Shown: one piece after another, positions 6,593 through 12,716 of the stretch
Layout of the letters: each line of letters begins with the position of its first letter
Position numbering within the stretch: position 1 is the first letter of the stretch
Source: Deltaproteobacteria bacterium
GTDB lineage: Bacteria > Desulfobacterota > Desulfobacteria > Desulfobacterales > JAFDDL01
Length of the DNA: 12,716 nt
NCBI GenBank assembly: GCA_019310865.1
Contig: JAFDDL010000042.1
Location: 1-12,716, forward strand
Reading direction: 5' to 3'
Made by a program: the position numbers and the translations under genes
The notes under the pieces: generated by a model
Seen by the model: the letters and a program-made list of their open reading frames with translations, nothing else
What the model was told of the DNA's origin: nothing
Database searches by the model: none

Positions 6593-7927
6593 TCACCGCC
6601 GCCTTCGCTTTATAAATATGATGCATCCGGTTATGATAGTCATCATTGGTAGTAAAACACAAATAAGCTGTATTTCTCTATACTCTTTAGCAGACAGAAA
6701 CAGGCCTCTACCGTAATCTATTTGACCCGGATGCGTGTCGAGCTCCTGTTCTGCCGCCCATTGGATAGTGTTGACAAACAGCTTGCCGTTTCCAAGCAAT
6801 TTTATAAAGGTGTTATCAAAAAACCGTGCGTTTCCATATACAACAATTCTAGCGGTTTTGCCGTTATTTTGCGTAATTTTTCGCGTCATGCCCACAGTAA
6901 CCGGCCCCGACTGGTCGGATATCGGGTTAAAGTCCTTTGTTTCTCTTATTCCCTTGGCATCGGATGTTGCCCAACTGGTTTTCCCTGTGGCGATCAGTTT
7001 CGTACTGAGAGTATATCCTTTTGTATCCATCTGAACGGGGCGACAAAGTGGAAAGACGCCAGGCATATCAAGGCCCCGGGCAATGGCGTGTCTCTTGTCA
7101 ATAAACGGGATGACAATCGTGTAATCGTCCCATTCCGTTGGATGCCCTTCCTTGTCCAGGATGATTTTCCGTGGCAAAATAAACCCATATTCCGCTAACA
7201 GCTTTTCCAGATTGGGCAGGGGCACCGGATCGAGAAAAAACAGAGCGCTCCCGCCCTCCTGAATAAAGGATTGAATCAAATCAATCTCACGTTTGCTATA
7301 ATCACGACTCGGCCCGACAATGGCAAGCACCCTCAATTGTTCCGGGATCTTTGCAATATTTCCCATGACCAGGTTTTTTAAATCATACCCCTCTCTCAGG
7401 AGCCGCATTTTTGCAAAATCAAAACCGTGTTCATCGCCGCGTTCCGCATTAAAATCAGGATCCCCCGGCCGTGGCATAAAATAAACAACCGTACTTTCTT
7501 TTTCGAGTAATTTTGTAAGCGCACCACGGATACGATCTTCCCAAGGAAACCCTGTTTTTTCTCTCCGTTCCTTGTATTCAAGTACCGTTGTATAATAGGA
7601 ATGTACATCGTACTTCCGTGCCAAACCTGGATTCCGGTCCATATTTATTATTTCATATTCGACGAGGGGGTTTTGCCTTCGAAAAGGCTCCAACAGTGTT
7701 CTGATTTGTTCCTGATCCCCCTCTTTCTTGACAAATACGTTTATTTTCAAAGGACTATCAATATCTTCAATGACTTGTCTGCTCTGCACTGAAAGGGAGT
7801 GGCTCTGTTCAGGGGTTAAATCAAAACTCAAGCCGACCTTGGACATAATCATCTCAATTGCCGCAAAGATACTGATGGCCACCAGAAGCTCGATGAACAG
7901 CATGATATGTCTTCTATATCTATTCAT
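6593..7927 (-). CDS. GldG-like ABC-transport auxiliary protein
   Basis: The 444-aa protein has membrane anchors at both ends (about 9-27 and 418-439, the latter followed by KRRRR) around a large extracytoplasmic domain. The domain matches the GldG/ABC_transp_aux family: LTPEQSHSLSVQSRQVIEDI near 37-56, RIRGALTKLLEKESTVVYF, LREGYDLKNL, LRVLAIVGPSRDYSKREIDL and GGSALFFLDP. The family's usual GHGE turn after the VVYF strand is replaced here by PRPGD. In gliding Bacteroidetes, GldG works with GldA and GldF, but in anaerobic Proteobacteria the role of such sets is unknown. ATG at 7927 is chosen because the basic MNRYRRH segment suits a cytoplasmic start. No Shine-Dalgarno is present: a repeat element ends 10 bp upstream. 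ATG at 7903 is the alternative. Confidence 0.8.
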   Translation of the reverse strand: MNRYRRHIMLFIELLVAISIFAAIEMIMSKVGLSFDLTPEQSHSLSVQSRQVIEDIDSPLKINVFVKKEGDQEQIRTLLEPFRRQNPLVEYEIINMDRNPGLARKYDVHSYYTTVLEYKERREKTGFPWEDRIRGALTKLLEKESTVVYFMPRPGDPDFNAERGDEHGFDFAKMRLLREGYDLKNLVMGNIAKIPEQLRVLAIVGPSRDYSKREIDLIQSFIQEGGSALFFLDPVPLPNLEKLLAEYGFILPRKIILDKEGHPTEWDDYTIVIPFIDKRHAIARGLDMPGVFPLCRPVQMDTKGYTLSTKLIATGKTSWATSDAKGIRETKDFNPISDQSGPVTVGMTRKITQNNGKTARIVVYGNARFFDNTFIKLLGNGKLFVNTIQWAAEQELDTHPGQIDYGRGLFLSAKEYREIQLICVLLPMMTIITGCIIFIKRRRR

Positions 7928-7937
7928 ATTCTATATA

Positions 7938-8078
7938 GTACCCATCCACAAATGGCTAATTTTCCCGATTTCTGTGTCAGGCGAAAATTTTAATCCGCGG
8001 AATACTCAATGTATGCCTGTGGTTAAAATTTTCTCCTTCCTTGAACTCGAAAAAATTATCCTATTTCTGGATGGACAC
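7938..8078. mobile_element. MITE-like inverted-repeat element (full copy)
   Basis: This 141-bp non-coding unit has terminal inverted repeats of about 27 bp, gtacccatccacaaat... (left) and gtgtccatccagaaat... (right, reverse complement). About 20 positions match, including ccatcca, aaat and taatttt. A TA dinucleotide flanks each end (7936-7937 and 8079-8080), as expected for elements moved by IS630/mariner-type transposases that duplicate TA. A second perfect inverted repeat, gaaaattttaa/ttaaaattttc, is nested inside (7983-7993 and 8023-8033). No ORF or transposase is present, so mobilisation would be in trans. It occupies the only long gap of the transporter operon. Confidence 0.7.
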
Positions 8079-8127
8079 TAGTGCCCATCCACAAATGGCT
8101 AATTTTCCCGATTTCTGTGTCAGGCGA
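8079..8127. repeat. Truncated second copy of the MITE-like element end
   Basis: These 49 bp repeat 7936-7984 in the same orientation with a single mismatch (g at 8083 for a at 7940). The copy starts at the TA that ends the full element and stops 7 bp before the permease stop codon. Because the right end of the full copy meets the left end of this one, a near-perfect 24-bp palindrome forms at 8068-8091. It looks like a tandem insertion or duplication followed by deletion. Confidence 0.8.
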
Positions 8128-8134
8128 TAATAGC

Positions 8135-8860
8135 CTACCCCCAGTCCCGCATTCTCATAGCTCTATAAGTTATCGTAATGAATAATACGGTGGCGGAAAC
8201 AAAAAAAATGACATCCTTCACGACAACGATCCCCCTCGTAAATTCCCTGAACCGGTCAAATACGGATATTCGCAACAAAACATTCAGCACTTCAGGTGTA
8301 TATGCAGCCTCATTCCAGGTTAGGAACCAAAACAAGAGAAAGAGGCTGAAACTGACCGCTGCCGCAACGATCTCGTTTTCAGTTGTAAAGGAGATCAATA
8401 TGCCGCTGGAAATAAAGAACGCACCTAACAAAAAACAACCCAAATAACAGGCAAAAAGCGGCCCCCATGAAAACGAATAATACAAGTTTAGTACCGCAGG
8501 ATAACAGAAATTAAGGATGAGCAATAAGAAAAATACGGTAAGGCATGACAGGAATTTTCCAATTAAAATTTCCCAGTCCTTCAGCGGATAGCTCCAAAGC
8601 AGCTCAAGGGTACCCATTTTTTTCTCTTCCGCAAAAACGCCCATGGTCAACAGGGGAAGCATAAGAATGAGCACAAGCCTAAGAAGGTCAAAGTAATTTT
8701 CCCACAACCCTTTCACCACATCTGCGTCCAGTAGCACCCCAAAAAACTTAACGCTCGTATAAAAGAAAAATCCCGAGAGGACCAGGAATGCGCTGATAAG
8801 AATATAAGTCCTCAAGGATAAAAAATAGATTTTAAGTTCTTTTTTGTATATGGCCCACAT
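8135..8860 (-). CDS. ABC-2 type permease (GldF-like)
   Basis: The 241-aa protein has about six membrane helices, the normal architecture of one half of an ABC-2 transporter. Diagnostic is the segment MGVFAEEKKMGTLELLWSYPLKDWEILIGKFL after the second helix: a cytoplasmic coupling region with E-E-K-x-x-G-T-L, typical of GldF/NosY-like permeases. The N-terminus MWAIYKKELKIYF is also typical. ATG at 8860 is 5 bp after the ATPase stop, with AGAAGAG about 11 nt upstream, so the two are co-translated. It should pair with that ATPase and, from context, with the GldG-like and DUF4340-like proteins. The substrate and the direction of transport are unknown. The stop codon is followed almost at once by the repeat element. 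Confidence 0.87.
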   Translation of the reverse strand: MWAIYKKELKIYFLSLRTYILISAFLVLSGFFFYTSVKFFGVLLDADVVKGLWENYFDLLRLVLILMLPLLTMGVFAEEKKMGTLELLWSYPLKDWEILIGKFLSCLTVFFLLLILNFCYPAVLNLYYSFSWGPLFACYLGCFLLGAFFISSGILISFTTENEIVAAAVSFSLFLLFWFLTWNEAAYTPEVLNVLLRISVFDRFREFTRGIVVVKDVIFFVSATVLFITITYRAMRMRDWG

Positions 8861-8865
8861 GTTAA

Positions 8866-9564
8866 CTACATCTCTTCTATTCTGGATAAATACAAGCGCT
8901 CGAGATTATCCACCTGGTCAAGTTGTTCGATGGCTTTTATTCGACCGTTGTCGATAATAATAACCTTCTTGCACGTCGCTTTCACCTCTGAAAGGATGTG
9001 GCTGCTTAAAAAAATAGTCCTGTCCTCACTCAGCTTTTTGATATATTCTCTGAATTCAACGATCTGCTGGGGATCCAGGCTATTGGTGGGCTCATCGAGT
9101 AGGAGTAATTTGGGGTCATTGATCGCGGCCTGGGCCAGGCATACCCGTTTTTGAAATCCCTTTGAGAGGGTTTTGATGGTCTGCCGAGACCTGTTCCGGA
9201 GACTGAACAACTCCATCGTTTCGAGCACCTGGTCTCTCTTTTTCTTGCCGTTGAGCCCTTTGGCCTCCGCCACAAATTCAAGATACCCCTTCACGGTAAA
9301 TTCACCATAAAATGGAACTTGTTCGGGCAAATACCCTATTACCTTTTTTACGGAAGATGTCGATTGGGTAACATCTATCCCACCGATAAATACCCTGCCG
9401 CTGGTGGGTCTGAAAAAACAAGACAAAATCCGAAGTGTCGTGGTTTTTCCCGCCCCGTTAGGACCCAGAAACCCCACGACCTCCCCGGCATCCACCTCGA
9501 AACTGATGTCGCTCAGGATCTCCTTTCCCCCCAGTTCTTTTCTTAGGTTCTCTGCCTTTATCAC
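8866..9564 (-). CDS. ABC transporter ATP-binding protein (GldA/CcmA-like)
   Basis: The 232-aa ATPase domain is complete. Walker A is GPNGAGKT (34-41), the signature LSKGF (133-137) replaces the classical LSGGQ as in many ABC-2 systems, Walker B is LLLLDEP (153-159), and the H-loop histidine lies in SSHIL (H189). It energises the ABC-2 permease encoded 5 bp downstream. I place the start at GTG 9564 (MIKAENLRKE), which fits the family N-terminus and has GAGGG just upstream. The longer frame begins with TTG at 9591, inside a stem-loop (9581-9598) and without a ribosome site. It follows the DUF1329 gene after a terminator-like hairpin and lacks an evident promoter of its own, so partial read-through is likely. 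Confidence 0.92.
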   Translation of the reverse strand: MIKAENLRKELGGKEILSDISFEVDAGEVVGFLGPNGAGKTTTLRILSCFFRPTSGRVFIGGIDVTQSTSSVKKVIGYLPEQVPFYGEFTVKGYLEFVAEAKGLNGKKKRDQVLETMELFSLRNRSRQTIKTLSKGFQKRVCLAQAAINDPKLLLLDEPTNSLDPQQIVEFREYIKKLSEDRTIFLSSHILSEVKATCKKVIIIDNGRIKAIEQLDQVDNLERLYLSRIEEM

Positions 9565-9580
9565 GGTTCCCTCTTGCCAC

Positions 9581-9598
9581 TTTACCGACAACGGTAAA
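9581..9598. other. Stem-loop in the leader of the ABC ATPase gene
   Basis: Tttaccg-acaa-cggtaaa is a perfect inverted repeat with 7-bp arms and a 4-nt loop. It begins right after the terminator stem at 9600-9622 and lies just upstream of the ATPase ribosome site. It may be a second stem of the terminator, an RNA stabiliser or a processing site. There is no T-run after it on the minus strand. Confidence 0.4.
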
Positions 9599-9599
9599 G

Positions 9600-9622
9600 A
9601 AAAGGGTGTTCGAAACCCTTTT
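9600..9622 (-). terminator. Intrinsic terminator after the DUF1329 gene
   Basis: Aaaagggt-(7 nt)-accctttt forms an 8-bp stem. On the minus strand it is followed by CTTT and preceded by an A-run, so the arm itself provides CCCTTTTCTTT. It starts 2 bp after the DUF1329 stop codon. The stem has only three or four G-C pairs, so it may be leaky, acting as a step-down between the outer-membrane genes and the transporter genes. Confidence 0.6.
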
Positions 9623-9624
9623 AT

Positions 9625-10971
9625 TTACCGTTGAATTCCGAAAAAGCCTCGCGCTTTCTGAAGGGTGAACCACTCGGGCGGCACCCCGATATTCGCCTGG
9701 GTTCCGAAGTTTCGGTGATCTGAATGATGCTTTCGCTGATGATCAATGAACATCGGATTGGTGACTCTGTAAGAGCTATCCGGCTCCGCCAGGCATGTAT
9801 AGTCAAAATTGGACTTCCAGAAATTCCCGCGCTTATCATAGTACATGACGGTTGTACTCCACCACGTGTCCGGATCTATCAATATCCATAACTTGCTGTA
9901 GATGTGCGGCCCAAATACACTTTCCTTGGGTCTGGCCTCCACCACATACATATTCACCTTTTGGTAATAATCGTCAAACCCCGTCAACTGTTTGGACTTA
10001 TACATGCTTAACGGCCGACACATACGCTGGGTGATGGTTTCCCTGCGTCCCAAGTATTTCCATTCATACTGCAAGGGCTTTCCATACCAGCCCAGCAGAT
10101 CGTCAAATGTCGCATCATCGCCCGTACCCGTGGAATCCTGTCGCTGTGCCGCCGACATGCGCCTGGCCCTTCGAATCGCCGGAATATAGAGCCACTGGTC
10201 ATCCCACTTGAGCGGATCGTCATATCGGTACGAGAGCGCGATGATTCCCCGGATATCATAGGGATTTGCCCAACCGAATATTTGAATCCGATGAATGTCC
10301 TTTTTATTCCCCGGCATATTGGGCATGGGCTCTATGAATTTACGCCCTGTAATGGAAGTTTCTAGCCAGGCCCCGTGGGTCAGTCGTTCGTTCCAGTTTC
10401 GATCCACGATGGTATCGGAGTGTGAGTAATTGTGATCGTCATTATCCCGGCCGCCCCAGTAGTAATTATAGGCAATCTTCAAGCCGGCCTGGGGATCGTC
10501 CTCTTTAATCAAGTCAGGATGGAAAGGGAGATATCCGCCGTCGTAATTGGTAACCCCCCCATTTTCATCCAGGGTTGCCCGCCCCTTGTTCTTCTCTGTC
10601 CATTCCTCGAATTTTCCCCCGACTTTAATCTTTTTATATTTCACAAGGCGAATCGTCCATTCATCGGTATTCCATTCCTTGGGGTTCTTTGCGATCTCGT
10701 ACATATTGGGGGCCAACAGGTCTTTGATCTCATCGACGTTGGATGAGTTATAGATCTTAATAATATTTTTATCCTGCTCTTCCGGCGGATAAACCGATTT
10801 AAAATTGAGATAATCTTTCCCGAAATCCTTTAGTGGTGGAAACTTGAATTTTCCGTCCATCTTGTGCCCTTCTTTTTTCCAACTCCAGGCATGAATATTC
10901 TGACAAAAAGTAAGGGCAAGAATAACTGCTGCCAGAAAAAATATTGTTTTTTTAAATAGTTGCCTTTTCAT
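9625..10971 (-). CDS. DUF1329-family secreted protein (LolA/LolB-like fold predicted)
   Basis: The 448-aa protein starts with a signal peptide (MKRQLFKK, a hydrophobic core, cleavage likely after NIHA at residue 28), so it acts in the periplasm or at the outer membrane. The diagnostic stretch is LYIPAIRRARRMSAAQRQDS...DDATFDDLLGW (251-285), followed by YEWKYLGRRE (292-301). It corresponds to the R-R-x-R-R...DD...F.G...W..G.re pattern of DUF1329. Other typical blocks are GRKFIEPMPNMPG (199-211) and AYNYYWGGRDND (167-178). The family has no proven activity; a fold related to lipoprotein-sorting proteins suggests binding of a hydrophobic ligand. DUF1329 genes often adjoin DUF1302 genes, as here (55 bp after one). 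ATG at 10971 has GGAGGG at 10979-10984. Confidence 0.85.
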   Translation of the reverse strand: MKRQLFKKTIFFLAAVILALTFCQNIHAWSWKKEGHKMDGKFKFPPLKDFGKDYLNFKSVYPPEEQDKNIIKIYNSSNVDEIKDLLAPNMYEIAKNPKEWNTDEWTIRLVKYKKIKVGGKFEEWTEKNKGRATLDENGGVTNYDGGYLPFHPDLIKEDDPQAGLKIAYNYYWGGRDNDDHNYSHSDTIVDRNWNERLTHGAWLETSITGRKFIEPMPNMPGNKKDIHRIQIFGWANPYDIRGIIALSYRYDDPLKWDDQWLYIPAIRRARRMSAAQRQDSTGTGDDATFDDLLGWYGKPLQYEWKYLGRRETITQRMCRPLSMYKSKQLTGFDDYYQKVNMYVVEARPKESVFGPHIYSKLWILIDPDTWWSTTVMYYDKRGNFWKSNFDYTCLAEPDSSYRVTNPMFIDHQRKHHSDHRNFGTQANIGVPPEWFTLQKARGFFGIQR

Positions 10972-11026
10972 GAACAGACCCTCCTCTTAATATGGGGCAT
11001 TTATCAAAACAAGCGTTACGAATTCA

Positions 11027-12622
11027 TTAAAATGAATATTTTACTTTTAAATACACTTCGTTGTGCCTCTCAAACAGGCCAAACTCCTCGAAGTTGCTTT
11101 CTCCGCCCATGAAATTCCCCCCCAGCGTATAACTCCAGTGAAACCCCGTTGTCACAAAGGTCAAGGATGACTGAACCTGCCACCATTCATCATCCGGGCT
11201 CACGATAATTAAAGCGTCCGGGACGAGTCGTTCCATCATATACGCGGTGTTCATCTTCAAGGTCAGCACCTGGGTAACTTCCTGGATGCCTTGATCCCCA
11301 TAGGTGGCGTCAATCAGGTTCTCGCGATCGTCTGTAAAGAGGTAAAAGTACTGCCCGCTTACAAAGAAACTTTTTGACGGATTTAAAAACGGGATATAAA
11401 CTTGCCTGTCAAATCCCACCATACCTTTGATCTGATCCGTTTCAACAGAAGAAAAGCCCAACAGGGTGCCAATATCAACAGCAGGGTTTGGAATTACCGC
11501 TTTATTGAATTCTATATCTTTTATATATACAAACTCTCCACGCAATACCGTTTTTATACCTGCAACAAAGGCATTAAATGTGAAACCGAAGTTGTCGTAT
11601 TTCTTGTATTTCAAAAATATTTCAGGCAGGAACGTACCACCGGGTCCCGGGATAGGTGGTGCCGGAGAAGGTGGCGGTAAAAAACCGCCGCGAAATTCCA
11701 ATATGGGCATATCGTTGGTTGTGTGAAAATAAAATGCACTGAATTCAATACCGGCCAGTTGTGATTTATAGCGGATTCGAGCGCCATACTCGTAATTATC
11801 GTCATAATCATCCGGTTCATCATACACGAAATAGGGCATCATATCCGCGCCCCATGGATTAAATCCCCTGGCGGCATTGGGTATCGGAAACGCCCAGGGG
11901 GAACCGCTGCCGGGCTCTCCCCTGACGGCCCGCTCATAATCCCCGGTCACGATGACATCTAGTATAAAATCACTCAATGCCGGATGGGTCAGGTTTGCAT
12001 ATGCTGCCACAATTGGAATGCGGAGATCCTCCCACGGCTCTAAGTTGAAATGCCTGGCAATATTCACCGGATTGATGATATCGGCGAGGCGAATACCATC
12101 GGCTTCTCCCCATGTAATCTGCTGCTTGCCAAGCCGGAGGTTTCCGTATTCCATCAGACTGACATCTGCAAACGCCTCTCTGAGTTCCACATCTTCACCC
12201 CAATCGGAGCTGTTCCGGTTAAACCTCTTGGAATACACACCATACGGGTCCAAAAACCCCATACCGGTTTCATGGTATCGAGATTCGTAAGCATCACTTA
12301 CGTCATATACCCACTCCTTGTAAGCGCGAACAATTGCCGAAAACCGAATGATATCCGTCGGTACAAAAGTGGTCTCTATATCCGCTATTGTCTGTGCCAT
12401 GGAAAAATCACCGGATTCAAAATCAGGGCCTCCCTTCTGTGAGTCTTGAAGGTGAACACCGACTTGCGCAATCACCTTTCCGTGGATAAACACCTTCCCG
12501 TCAAGAATATCGACTGCAGCGCTGTTGCCGATCCACAAAAAGAGAACGAACAGAGCAACAATGCCTCTGCAAGCCTGTCTGAACAGAATCTTAGGAAGAC
12601 GACCATTCATAATAGTGGGCAT
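11027..12622 (-). CDS. DUF1302-family outer-membrane beta-barrel protein
   Basis: The 531-aa protein has a signal peptide (basic N-terminus, hydrophobic 21-32, cleavage likely after GNSAA at 36). Many alternating amphipathic strands follow, and it ends in the aromatic-terminated strand YLKVKYSF, the usual outer-membrane assembly signal. The motif LRLGKQQITWGEADGIRLADIINPVN (162-187) is characteristic of DUF1302. Two predicted loops stand out: an acidic one, DEPDDYDDNYEYG (268-280), and a proline-rich one, LPPPSPAPPIPGPGG (315-329). The role in the family is unproven; barrels of this type next to DUF1329 genes are suspected in passage of hydrophobic compounds. ATG at 12622 has AGGAGG 7 nt upstream. 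It is the first gene of the visible run. Confidence 0.85.
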   Translation of the reverse strand: MPTIMNGRLPKILFRQACRGIVALFVLFLWIGNSAAVDILDGKVFIHGKVIAQVGVHLQDSQKGGPDFESGDFSMAQTIADIETTFVPTDIIRFSAIVRAYKEWVYDVSDAYESRYHETGMGFLDPYGVYSKRFNRNSSDWGEDVELREAFADVSLMEYGNLRLGKQQITWGEADGIRLADIINPVNIARHFNLEPWEDLRIPIVAAYANLTHPALSDFILDVIVTGDYERAVRGEPGSGSPWAFPIPNAARGFNPWGADMMPYFVYDEPDDYDDNYEYGARIRYKSQLAGIEFSAFYFHTTNDMPILEFRGGFLPPPSPAPPIPGPGGTFLPEIFLKYKKYDNFGFTFNAFVAGIKTVLRGEFVYIKDIEFNKAVIPNPAVDIGTLLGFSSVETDQIKGMVGFDRQVYIPFLNPSKSFFVSGQYFYLFTDDRENLIDATYGDQGIQEVTQVLTLKMNTAYMMERLVPDALIIVSPDDEWWQVQSSLTFVTTGFHWSYTLGGNFMGGESNFEEFGLFERHNEVYLKVKYSF

Positions 12623-12716
12623 TAGATTACCTCCTTTTCCTAATTATAACGTTAAAGTCTCATTATCCTTGTCTCTAATTTTTATACCCCTAAGCGTCTC
12701 CGGATTTCCGCATTCA
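12623..12716. other. Upstream region of the DUF1302 gene
   Basis: These 94 bp contain the ribosome site AGGAGG (12629-12635) and, on the minus strand, a perfect TATAAT at 12643-12648 with no good -35 partner. Transcription from it would begin almost at the ribosome site. A small cgga-tt-tccg repeat lies near the right edge. No gene is visible, and the real promoter may lie here or further right. Confidence 0.35.

Noticed and set aside
7936..8127. CRISPR-like repeat
   Set aside because: There are only two copies, one truncated, with terminal inverted repeats and TA flanks; this fits a transposable repeat, not a repeat-spacer array.
12643..12648. Perfect TATAAT upstream of the DUF1302 gene taken as its promoter
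   Set aside because: There is no -35 at a proper distance, and the start site would fall on the ribosome site, so I list it only as a note in the upstream region.

Overview
The window reads as one long co-directional stretch, with every supported gene on the minus strand. It probably comes from a strictly anaerobic member of the Desulfobacterota (former Deltaproteobacteria), such as a sulfate reducer or a syntroph. The main reason is the etfB-etfA pair followed by a membrane-bound NarI-like/4Fe-4S/CCG-domain oxidoreductase, the set used by such anaerobes to move electrons from acyl-CoA dehydrogenases to menaquinone. An outer-membrane barrel, signal peptides and a Gld-type ABC system fit a Gram-negative cell. 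No species can be named from the sequence.

In transcription order (right to left), the window opens with a DUF1302-type outer-membrane protein (12622-11027) and a secreted DUF1329-type protein (10971-9625). A stem-loop terminator lies directly after the latter (9600-9622). Next come a Gld-like ABC transporter: an ATPase (9564-8866), an ABC-2 permease (8860-8135), a GldG-like periplasmic auxiliary protein (7927-6593) and a DUF4340-like protein (6585-6079). Then follow etfB (6043-5297), etfA (5259-4300) and the ETF:quinone oxidoreductase (4274-2232). Spacings inside this run are 5-55 bp, with one exception. The 207-bp gap between the permease and the GldG-like gene is almost filled by a non-coding repeat element: a 141-bp inverted-repeat unit bounded by TA dinucleotides, plus a second truncated copy of its end.

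The left part holds a TetR-family regulator (1795-1226) and the N-terminal 287 codons of a hydantoinase A/acetone-acetophenone carboxylase-like protein that runs off the window edge (861-1). The 436 bp upstream of tetR contain two copies of the same regulatory module: a TTGACT -35 box, a 17-bp spacer, a -10 box, 3 bp, and an accgaNNNNtcgRt operator. They point the same way and have identical internal spacing. A weaker match to the operator lies between tetR and the hydantoinase-like gene.

Working model (inference): the DUF1302/DUF1329 proteins and the Gld-like ABC system handle a hydrophobic or lipid-like compound across the envelope, and ETF plus its quinone oxidoreductase collect electrons from its acyl-CoA-level oxidation. 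The TetR protein is probably autoregulated and may control the carboxylase-like gene. No acyl-CoA dehydrogenase lies in the window, so the substrate is unknown.
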